Below the pieces are notes generated by a model. The model was not told the origin of the DNA. It saw only the letters and a list, made by a program, of their open reading frames with translations, and did not search any database. From Leishmania martiniquensis (lineage: Eukaryota > Euglenozoa > Kinetoplastea > Trypanosomatida > Trypanosomatidae), in the NCBI RefSeq assembly GCF_017916325.1, contig NC_090161.1:520501-584500 (forward strand): a stretch of DNA of 64,000 nucleotides, in the 5' to 3' direction. The translations under genes and the position numbers were made by a program. Numbering within the stretch: position 1 is the stretch's first letter; every line of letters starts with the position of its first letter. Positions 9,418 through 18,273 of this stretch are shown in pieces.

Positions 9418-12195
9418 CGCAGACAGGGAAGGGAGCGCCGTGTGCGTGCGCGTGGCTCTCTCCGCTTCCCTCTGTGGGGCCGTGCCGCCGGCTGATGCAG
9501 TCCCTACGGCCGCTTTGCCTCCTGTCGTATTTGCCTCTCCTCCCTCTCCCCCTCCCCGTGCCTGCGCGCCTGTTCTCGTACGCGTCCACGGCCGCTGCCA
9601 GGTGTGGCCGAGTGCGGGTGTGCGTGTGCGTCGCCTGCACGGGCCCCTCCTACTCTCTTTTCCTCTCCCTTACCCTCTCTTCTCGTGCTTTGATCTCAGC
9701 CCAGGCGAGGAGAGGTGCTGAAACGTCGGGGGCGCGAGCGGGAGCGAGGGGGCGACCAGCCCCAGCGCCTCGACCGCGGCTCACGAGGCGGCCGCGGGGG
9801 GCTGGTGAAGGCGGGCAAACGCACAGGTGCACGGGTGCCGCAGGCGCTCTATGCGCGCTGTGGGTCGAGGTCCCCGCGCGCGTCTGCCTCTGCGCGCGTG
9901 CCCGAGCCCTCCGTCATCCTCCCGCGGCCTGCCGCCCCCGTGTCCCCGACCCCGTCTCGTTCCGCGCCCCTCCTCACCCCTCCCCATTAACCCCTCCTCC
10001 TCCTCTTTACCGCTCATCGTTGATACACTTCGCCTGCGTCTATGCTGTTCCGGTTATTTACCCTTAACCCCATTCCCCTCCCCCTGCCTTCCCCCTCACT
10101 GTCTTGTAATCTTCGCTTCCCTTGGGTTTCCGTTCCGTTTTTTCTCTTGTGTTTGTAACGCTGTCTCTGCGCAGCGCTGACTGTGACAGTGTGTCCTCTC
10201 CTCCCTTGCGTTCGCCTCACTGCTCGTGTCGTGGCGGCGGTGGCTGCGATGGTGCTGCTGTAATCGCGCTTCTCGGATGGCGACCGTGCGGGGCACGTCG
10301 TCTTCTGTGTGCGCGCCTGCCTTCTCCGTTCCGACGCCCGCATGTGCGTGGGCTCGTCTAGCTGTGATCCCCCGGAGGCGGGGGAGGCGGGGGAGGCGGG
10401 GGGCGCGACGGAGAGTGGTGGGACCTTGACTACGTATGGGCGTGCCCTCGCCCCCTCTCCCCACTGCCTCTCGCTCTCTCCCTCTCTGTCTGTCCGTATG
10501 CGCACGCATGCGTGTGCGGACCTGTCACAGCGGCTGCTGCGTGGCCGCATCTCTGTAGGGCTGTCTGTGTTTGCGTCGGGCCATGTGGACGCGCGACGTG
10601 AGTGCATACGGGAAGCAGCAGACGAAAGCGAAGTAGGTGTTGAGGGGTGCGTCGCTGGAGCTTGGGAGACCGCACGCCTCGTCCGCGTCCCTGGGCCTCT
10701 CTCCTACGGGCCCTGGCGCGCTTCGGTGATGAGCGGGGGAGGTGCGTTGCCCTTCTCACGAGTGTGTGCTCTCTGCGACGTCGCGTGTGCCTGCCTTTCG
10801 TGCAGCGCACTCGTCATTGTGTGCGTCCGTGCCTGTGCTTGCCGATCTCGCTCGCCAGCCCCCCGCCCTCGCCTCCCCCTTCCGCACACGCACACACGCA
10901 CACCGTCTCTCACTAGCACAGCGTCTGTCTGTATACCTGCGCGCATGCGCACACATTCGCACACGGAGGCATCTCTTTCGCGCGCTGTGTGTAGACGAGG
11001 TGTGATTTTGTGCAGCAGCGAGTCCCTTACAGCGCACGCACGAGCGCCGGCACGCGCCTCCGTCTTTCCTGTCTGTTGCCCCTTCTCCCCCACCCCATTC
11101 CTCTGCGCTGCTTGCGCGCACCCCCACTGTCTACCGCTTCCGCTGCTGTCGCTTGCAGGCACGGCTGCGGCGGCGCCAAGCCCCTTTATGCCTGCGCTCG
11201 CGCTGTCCCTCTCGCGCGTAGGGCGGGCTTTTCCTCTCCCCTCTCCCGCGCCGCTGCAGCGCGGAGCACGCCCAGGCACGCTCCACCCTGCATGTGTCCC
11301 GGCGGTGGCAGCCCGCTCGCCCGCGCGCGATGAAGCGAGCGGGGGCGCGTATGCTGCGGTGCCGTGGGATGGGCGCCCTGCCAAAGACGCCAGCGATATG
11401 CCTTGCGCCTGCGACGCTCACTGAGGGCGCGGACGCGAAGGCTGCGGACGGCCCCCGGTGCCGTGGTTCTCACGGACGCTGGCCGACCGAGCACTCGCTC
11501 GACGGCGCCGGCCTCTTCGTACCGGGTGGCAGGGGCGGCGTGTGCCTGCTGGGACGCGCGTTTCGCCCGCCTTTCGTGGTCGCCTGCCGGGCTGGCGCAC
11601 GGTGCAGCAGCGGGAGTTTTGTTCGCCGTGGGTGCCCGCCTCGCCCTCGACCGCACCCGCCGACGGTGGGTGTGCGCACTGCGTCACGACAGCAGCGTGG
11701 CCGCTCCCGCCCTTGTCGGGACGGACATGCGCGTGTAGGGGCGTCTCAGCAGAGCCCACGGGTCGCTGACGTCTTGCCGGGGTGAAAGAACGTACTCAGG
11801 ATAGCGCCGACCGGGTGCGCGCGGCGCGGATTCGGACGCGCTGTGTCGGCAGGCGCGAGATGAGCGCAGGTCGCGCCATAGCCCTGCCGCCGCCAACGCA
11901 TCGACCGCAGCGGTGCCTCGTCTCCACCAAGCCGGCAGCGGCGAGCCCCCGGCACAAGGGCAGGCTCTGTATGTGTCCCTCCCCCCGCTCTCTCCGCAGT
12001 CATCATTCCCCCTTCTCTCCCCACCCCCTCGTCTCCTCGACCGCACCACCGCTCTGCAGCGCGCGCATCCACTCCTGCTCGCCCTCGCCTGCTTTCCTGC
12101 GCCCCTCTCTGCGCTGCCTCGTGAGCTGTTCGGCTGCCGCCTACGTGGTCCGTGGCGCGTACCTCGATACACGACCCATACGGAGTCGGAGCGTC

Positions 12196-13218
12196 ATGGC
12201 CACCGCTACCGACAGCACAAGCTCTGGCCGTCATCAGCGGCGCCTCGGCCACGCCGCAGGGATGTCTCGTGCGTTCCTCTGCGTGTTTGTTGGCCTCCTG
12301 TGCCTCGGCGTGGCGAGCTCCGCTGCATACAACGCCTCCCAGTACCCGATCAACGACTTCGTCCTCGGGTATGTGATGACGGGGCCAAAGCTCATCATGA
12401 TTGTGAACTCGACTCCTGCAAATTTCATGCCGTCAAAGTTCTTGAGGAGCAGCTACGAGATACTATCCCAGTTTGATACTGCCATCGCGAACATCAGCTG
12501 TGTGACGCTGGTGAACTGGTGTGCCACGAATGTAAGTGTTCCTCAAGTCAACATGTCGTGCCCGTATGGCTCGAAGTACAACGACGACCCGAGCTACGGC
12601 TCCGTGTTTGCGCAGATGGTGCTGTGCGGGTGGAACAAAACGAGGGTACCGAAACCGGACGCCGTCGACCTCTCTGCCGCTGGTGTTCTCGGGAAGATGA
12701 GCACTAACAGCTTTGCCGGGTTGTACAACGGAGACAAGAAAAGGCCGGGCTCTGGGGACAATTATGTGCTGACCTTCGCCTCCGGTACGGTCGCCTATGT
12801 CGTCTTCGGGCTCCTGATCGGCATCGTCGTGCTTGCCGCGGTGGGAGTGGCGGTGTGCGTGTGCCTGTGCGACAACCGCCAGGTCAACCGTAACAAGAGC
12901 ATCGTGGACCGGGCCATCCGCGCCGTGCGTCTGAACCAACTGGCCGCTCTTACCGGCCGCGATGCGCCGCACCAGGGGAACCAGCCGCGCTTCGGCTACC
13001 AGTACAGCATGTACGACGCTGTGCACGAGAACATGCCTGATGACGAGGGGCAAAACTCTCCCTACTGGGCGAACTCGCCGGGCGCCGACGGTGATGTTGG
13101 AATGGGCAACGCCAAAGGCGGTGACTTCTCGCCGCGGGACGGTGACGGCCGCGAAATGAAGGACATGGACGGCGTGCAGTCGGCATATCGAAGCAACCCA
13201 TGGTTGAAGGAACAGTGA
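12196..13218 (+). CDS. Type I membrane glycoprotein, array copy 3
   Basis: 340 aa, same architecture as copy 2 and nearly identical to it except in the cassette at residues 66-93. It has the most ectodomain sequons of the three: NAS, NST (inside the cassette), NIS, NVS, NMS and NKT. The transmembrane segment (GTVAYVVFGLLIGIVVLAAV region) and the acidic tail are unchanged. Its 3' UTR is shared only up to 13740 and is then unique, so its regulation may differ from copies 1 and 2. Confidence 0.9.
   Translation: MATATDSTSSGRHQRRLGHAAGMSRAFLCVFVGLLCLGVASSAAYNASQYPINDFVLGYVMTGPKLIMIVNSTPANFMPSKFLRSSYEILSQFDTAIANISCVTLVNWCATNVSVPQVNMSCPYGSKYNDDPSYGSVFAQMVLCGWNKTRVPKPDAVDLSAAGVLGKMSTNSFAGLYNGDKKRPGSGDNYVLTFASGTVAYVVFGLLIGIVVLAAVGVAVCVCLCDNRQVNRNKSIVDRAIRAVRLNQLAALTGRDAPHQGNQPRFGYQYSMYDAVHENMPDDEGQNSPYWANSPGADGDVGMGNAKGGDFSPRDGDGREMKDMDGVQSAYRSNPWLKEQ
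12393..12474 (+). other. Hypervariable cassette, copy 3
   Basis: Counterpart of 8592-8673 at the same offset (3801). It keeps the reading frame and length and shares the scaffold I-x-x-V-x3-P-x2-F-x-P-x2-F, then FDTA. It introduces one extra N-glycosylation sequon (NST). Confidence 0.9.
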
Positions 13219-13740
13219 CGCAGACAGGGAAGGGAGCGCCGTGTGCGTGCGCGTGGCTCTCTCCGCTTCCCTCTGTGGGGCCGTGCCGCCGGCTGATGCA
13301 GTCCCTACGGCCGCTTTGCCTCCTGTCGTATTTGCCTCTCCTCCCTCTCCCCCTCCCCGTGCCTGCGCGCCTGTTCTCGTACGCGTCCACGGCCGCTGCC
13401 AGGTGTGGCCGAGTGCGGGTGTGCGTGTGCGTCGCCTGCACGGGCCCCTCCTACTCTCTTTTCCTCTCCCTTACCCTCTCTTCTCGTGCTTTGATCTCAG
13501 CCCAGGCGAGGAGAGGTGCTGAAACGTCGGGGGCGCGAGCGGGAGCGAGGGGGCGACCAGCCCCAGCGCCTCGACCGCGGCTCACGAGGCGGCCGCGGGG
13601 GGCTGGTGAAGGCGGGCAAACGCACAGGTGCACGGGTGCCGCAGGCGCTCTATGCGCGCTGTGGGTCGAGGTCCCCGCGCGCGTCTGCCTCTGCGCGCGT
13701 GCCCGAGCCCTCCGTCATCCTCCCGCGGCCTGCCGCCCCC

Positions 13741-14949
13741 TGTGGCTCGAATCCTCTCCTCGTGTTGGAGCGCCGCCGCTTTTTTTCATGTGTGAAGGCG
13801 CTGACACAGAATTTGCTTACGTGTGGTTTTGTTGTTGTGTCTTTTTGCTTTTCAACTGAGGTGTCGTCTATTCCGGAGCTCTCTCGCCCAGTGTACATGG
13901 GCGCGCACATGGTGACAGTTCTTGGCTGTGAGCGGATGCAGGTGTGCGGGTGCTTCTCGTAGGGGAGTCACGTCGAGAGGTGGTTCTTTTTTCTTGTGCG
14001 TTTATGCTTCTCTCTTGTTCGCAGTCTGGGTCTCTTTGGGAGTCTTTCGGTAAGAAGGTGTTGGCGTGTAAGCGCGTGCGCTAAGTGTGTGCACATCTGA
14101 GTGTGTGTATGTGTGTGTGTGTAGACGCCTATTCATCTTCATGAGAAGCGGCAAGAGGGAAAGATGCACTGAGGCGCTTCTGCAAGAAAAATATGGAAAG
14201 GCGGTAAGGCGATGTGGGGCGGGAAGAGGGACGCTTGGCATTGAAATACGAAAAGTCCGTGACGTGTCCCATTGCTGGAGCCGCTGTGGTGCAGCTCCTC
14301 ACCCAATGTACCGTCAGGTGTTCGTCCTTAATCCAGCTGCAACAGCTCTTGTCCGCCAATTTATCGGCAGTGAACTGCACACATCGGCGACATTCCGTGG
14401 CACAAGGGCGGCTGCGGTAGCGCCAGTGTGATATAAAAGCGCCTCCCCCCTCTCCGCCTCCACCCTCCACGCTTTTTCGCCTGCAGTCCCCCTCTCTCCA
14501 TCTGCACCGCTCCCTTCGCCATCGGCCTCACCCCTGCTGTGGCCACCACCACTACCCCTCCGAATGCCTTCACGGATTACCCTGTATGTGTGTGTTTGTG
14601 TGTGATCATGCTGCTGCGACCCTTTCTGCCTCCTGCACGAAAAATATATGCTGTCTTTGTGCCAACCGAAACGGTTGAACACCGGGCCTCCTTGTTTGGT
14701 GTGCATTAGCTCGCCAACGAGCGTAGGCACCCCCCCCGATCATTCGATCGAAACGCCCGTCTCACCGTGGCGTGCATTGCCCTTTCACCTTCCCCTACCG
14801 GGTGCATCACGGGTGCGGGTCTCGCCTCTCATTCCCCCTCTCTCGATACCGGCGGTTGGCGCTCTACACTGGTACTCCGTAGAGCTCGTCACCGCCCCCT
14901 CTCCTCTCTGCCTTTCTCCCTCCTCTGTCTCAGCAAAACTCGGGGCATC
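13741..14949. other. Intergenic: unique 3' flank of the array and leader of the next gene
   Basis: Unique sequence without a convincing gene. T-rich to about 14000, a TG microsatellite at 14100-14122, then increasingly C/T-rich. It ends in a strong tract at 14893-14931 followed by the acceptor AG at 14932-14933. Confidence 0.6.
14893..14933 (+). promoter_or_regulatory. Predicted spliced-leader acceptor for the farnesyltransferase beta gene
   Basis: A polypyrimidine tract ends in CTCAG at 14929-14933. The first ATG after it is 14950, giving a 5' UTR of only 16 nt and fixing the start of the next gene. Confidence 0.65.
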
Positions 14950-17112
14950 ATGAACTTGGCGCCAGATACCATCACCATAGAGGCACAGCGTAGCACAGAG
15001 CTGCTGCTGCTCGACTACCTCCGCTGCACCAACCCTCATATCTACGCCCTATGGCAGAGACACCCAGACAAAGAACGTCTCGCGTCCCCTTCCCCCCCGG
15101 CCACTTTGTCGTCGCGGACTGAGAATGGCGACGTCAGCAGCAGTGACAGCGGAGACGCCGACATCGCGCCCGCCAGCCCAGCAATGTCGGCAAGAAGTCA
15201 TCCATTTGTGTACCGTGAGCCGCGCCTCCACCGCTCTGCCCACGTTCACTTCCTAATGGAAAACCTTAGCGCGTCGCCGCAGGACGTGTCGGGCCTTTAC
15301 CCATCGCGACCGTGGATTGTATACTGGGCCTTGCAAGCCGCCGATGTTCTGGGCGTCATGGAGGAGGTTCTGCACCGTACACCACCGAGCGCCATTGTGG
15401 CGTTCCTGCATAGCTGCCTCAGCATCGATCACACTTGCCAAGCGGAGGTCAATATGCGGCTCAAGGCACCTGCCACGTGGGCGAGTAGCACCGAGGACGC
15501 AAAAGATGCTCACGCCATCAGCCTTCTTGTGGAGAGCGGCGCAGCATCCTCGAGGGCGGGGCATGGCCAGTCCCATGGGGCGAGTGCCTTTTCAACTCCA
15601 ATAGCTGAAGACACCACAGGGAGTCCTGATGACCCTTCACGGCCGGTGATGGGCTTCGCAGGAGGTGCCTCGCAGCAAGAGCCGCACATCGCCTCCTCCT
15701 ACGCAGCTTGCTGCGCTCTCGCAATGTTGAGTCGGTACGAGGATGGAGCTTCGCTGCGGCAACTCCCGCGCGCCGCCATCAAGCGGTGGCTCCTTGCGCT
15801 GCGCAACGAGGACGGCAGCTTTCGTGTGCACGGCGGTGGCGAATCGGATATTCGCGCCTCGTACTGCGCCGCGGTGATGACTGCCCTTCTCGGGCTGGAT
15901 GATCCGATGACCTTTGACGGTGAGGCCGGTCGCCGCGAGTTTGTCGACGACGTGCGCAACGTGCCGGTGCTAACGGTGCAGACAGCGCGCTTTGTTGCCG
16001 CGTGTCAGACCCACGAAGGAGGCTTCGCGTGCTCGGCCACCGCCTCGGAGGCTCATGGCGCATACACCCAGTGCGGACTGGCCTCACTGCTGGTCATGAA
16101 GCAGCCGTACATGGTGCATCAAGCGTCGCTGCGCCGCTGGCTCGCTGCGCGGCAACTGAACTGCGAGGGAGGCTTCAACGGTCGCACAAACAAGCTAGTC
16201 GACTCTTGCTACTCGTATTGGGTTGGCACATCGCACGTACTGCTTCGCACGGTAGAGGCGTACACAAAATGCTTCACAGAGGCCTCTGCCACGCAGCCGC
16301 TCGACGCAAAAGAGGCAAGCGCTTGCGAAAATGACGACGTTTCGAGCGCCCATGTGGCCTTGCCGGATCGCTATCTCCGAGCCCGGGAGGTTCTGCTGCT
16401 CGACCACGCGCAGCTACTCGACGTAAAGCTGGCTCATGCTGTCGACAATGACGCTTGGGACTGTGCTGAGGGCGAGCACCTGATGCGACTAGATCTGGCG
16501 GATCAGTTCCTCGGCGCCGATGACTTGGTGCTTCGATCGGCAAGGCAAAAGAAAGCCACTAGCACAGCCTTGTACGAGCATATACTGGAGAGCCAGCTTT
16601 CTGCAGAGCGTGGTGGCCGCAGCGATGGGGACGCGCAGGGCATCCTAGAGGCATGGCGTGTGCGTCAATCGTTCCTCTACGCCGATGTCGGCGACTTCTA
16701 CTTCAACCAGCGCAAGCTGCAGGACTACCTGCTGCGCTGTTGCCAGGATACTGAGATTGGTGGCTTGATGGACAAGCCTGGAACAGCGCATGATGGGTAC
16801 CACACCTGCTACTCGCTCTCAGGAATGAGTGCAGCGCAGAACCTGCAGTACCAGACACATGCAGCCACTGCTGCTGCCGCCTCCCCCTCCACTTACCTTG
16901 GACGGGCCTTCGTCCGCTCGTACCTTCCTGCACGTGAGAGCAGTATCTGCAGCGGTCGAGAGGAAAGTTGCTGTGGGGTAGTATTGGACGCACCAAGCAC
17001 CTCGACCGCTGCGGAATCGATGGTGCTGCGAACAACAAACCCAATCTTTAACATTCATCAATCGCGCGTGCTTTCTGCGCTGGGTGCGTGGAGTGCGAAA
17101 TCGTTCGTGTAA
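14950..17112 (+). CDS. FTB: Protein farnesyltransferase beta subunit
   Basis: 720 aa. Catalytic subunit of the cytosolic heterodimer that attaches farnesyl to the CaaX cysteine of Ras-like and other proteins. Prenyltransferase alpha-alpha barrel repeats are visible (GSFRVHGGGESDIRASYCA, GGFACS, GGFNGR, GGLMDKPG). The zinc ligands are all present: D418 and C420 in NKLVDSC, and H618 in the family signature GGLMDKPGTAHDGYHTCYSLSG. The protein is far longer than the mammalian subunit (about 437 aa). The extra length lies in N-terminal and mid-domain Ser/Ala-rich inserts and in an insert of about 135 residues between the zinc ligands (spacing 198 from C420 to H618, against 63 in the rat enzyme). 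Start chosen at 14950 because it is the first ATG after a strong acceptor; an in-frame ATG at 14767 lies upstream of that AG. Confidence 0.95.
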   Translation: MNLAPDTITIEAQRSTELLLLDYLRCTNPHIYALWQRHPDKERLASPSPPATLSSRTENGDVSSSDSGDADIAPASPAMSARSHPFVYREPRLHRSAHVHFLMENLSASPQDVSGLYPSRPWIVYWALQAADVLGVMEEVLHRTPPSAIVAFLHSCLSIDHTCQAEVNMRLKAPATWASSTEDAKDAHAISLLVESGAASSRAGHGQSHGASAFSTPIAEDTTGSPDDPSRPVMGFAGGASQQEPHIASSYAACCALAMLSRYEDGASLRQLPRAAIKRWLLALRNEDGSFRVHGGGESDIRASYCAAVMTALLGLDDPMTFDGEAGRREFVDDVRNVPVLTVQTARFVAACQTHEGGFACSATASEAHGAYTQCGLASLLVMKQPYMVHQASLRRWLAARQLNCEGGFNGRTNKLVDSCYSYWVGTSHVLLRTVEAYTKCFTEASATQPLDAKEASACENDDVSSAHVALPDRYLRAREVLLLDHAQLLDVKLAHAVDNDAWDCAEGEHLMRLDLADQFLGADDLVLRSARQKKATSTALYEHILESQLSAERGGRSDGDAQGILEAWRVRQSFLYADVGDFYFNQRKLQDYLLRCCQDTEIGGLMDKPGTAHDGYHTCYSLSGMSAAQNLQYQTHAATAAAASPSTYLGRAFVRSYLPARESSICSGREESCCGVVLDAPSTSTAAESMVLRTTNPIFNIHQSRVLSALGAWSAKSFV

Positions 17113-18273
17113 GGATCCCACGCAACTGCGGTCGATGTTGCGTTACGATGCATGTATGGATTCGTCTGTGCGCGCTTTGGGACCTGTGCGCAGGAACGCA
17201 CTCGTAACTGTTGTGGCTCCCATGCTGTGTATGTGCGTCTTCCCAGGGCATTCAGAGGGAAGGCATATCTTCGTGTGCGTGGACAAGTAGAAGTGGCGTC
17301 TTGCCGAATCCCTCCCTCTTCTGTTGTCGAAACCAATGGGAGTGGCGCGCTATGGCCGCTGGTGAGGGAGGCCCGTCTCTGCCCACAAACAAAAGACGGT
17401 GTCTTGGCCCGCGCTCCCACCCCTCCCCCCTCTCTGCAGAGGAACTGTGATAGTGTGTGTGGTGTGGTGGGGGTGGAAGGGAGAACGGTGAGAGAAAGAG
17501 AGCTGAGTGCGCACACTTGCTGGACAGTGAAAGGGGGCAAAGGAAGCGCTCAGAGGGGGGGTGAGAGCTGCCCTCTCTCTTTTTTTCGGCACACACCATG
17601 CGAGTGCAAACACAGACAGACACGCGCGCACTTGTCTGTCTGTGTCTCGGTGTGTGTGTATGTATTTGTGCGTACAGTAGCACTTGGTCTAGTGGAGCAC
17701 CCTGCGCCGGCTCATGCTCGCTTCACCGTGAGCGAGCCGCTCCATCTCTGCCTCTCCCACCCTCCACACACACACACTTGACACCTCTGTTCTCCTCCAG
17801 TTTTTTTCGGGATGCTTTATGGCGCTCCTCCCGTACACAGGCAAGCTTGTTGTTGCATGCTGTCTAGTATCAGCTTTCAACCGACACTCCCTCCCTCCCT
17901 CCCCCCCCCACACACACACTTCCTCCTATTCGCCTAACTCCCTTGCATACGGGCTCGGCGCGGTACAATCCGTCTTGCGAGTGAGTGCCTCTTCCCCTTC
18001 TCGGTCCCTGCAACGCCTTTCACAGATGTTCACATGCTGGCAGGAGCAGTGACGAAAACAATACGTTTCGAGTGAGGAAGAGCGTGAACGGCGCGAAGCT
18101 CACGCAGTAACAGCAGCAGCAGAGACGAAGCAGTAAGTGAGCGATCCCTCACGAGACGCGAGGAGGGCTAAGCAGTGCCACAGGTGCCGCCCGCATCATT
18201 CGTCCACTCTCGCTGTAGCACACATTTCCACCTGGCTCGGTTAGAACCGTTTCGTCCAGCGATCGAATAGGCA
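17113..18273. other. Intergenic, no gene seen
   Basis: Purine-rich then pyrimidine-rich non-coding sequence with TG/CA runs (17640-17665, 17766-17778, 17906-17920). A C/T tract ends at CACAG (18021-18025). A tiny upstream ORF of 8 codons (ATG 18026, TGA 18050-18052) precedes the next gene if that AG is used. After it there is no ATG until 18274. Confidence 0.55.

Larger units (their letters stand above)
7293..11091 (+). repeat. Tandem array unit 2 (about 3.80 kb)
   Basis: Second unit, with the gene at 8395-9417 and spacer at about 9939-11091. It is almost identical to unit 3 through leader, gene and 3' region, apart from the 82-nt cassette at 8592-8673 and a handful of point changes. A CA microsatellite in the spacer is 4 bases longer in the unit 1 spacer (near 7083) than in this spacer (near 10888). 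Confidence 0.92.
11092..13740 (+). repeat. Tandem array unit 3 (3'-truncated, last unit)
   Basis: Third unit, with the gene at 12196-13218. Identity with units 1 and 2 stops at 13740, inside the 3' region; units 1 and 2 continue into the internal spacer from 6136 and about 9939. After 13740 the sequence is unique. The last gene therefore has a different distal 3' UTR from the two upstream copies. Confidence 0.92.

Noticed and set aside
14767..14949. N-terminal extension of farnesyltransferase beta
   Set aside because: ATG 14767 lies upstream of the acceptor at 14932-14933, and the added residues are leader-like without family similarity.
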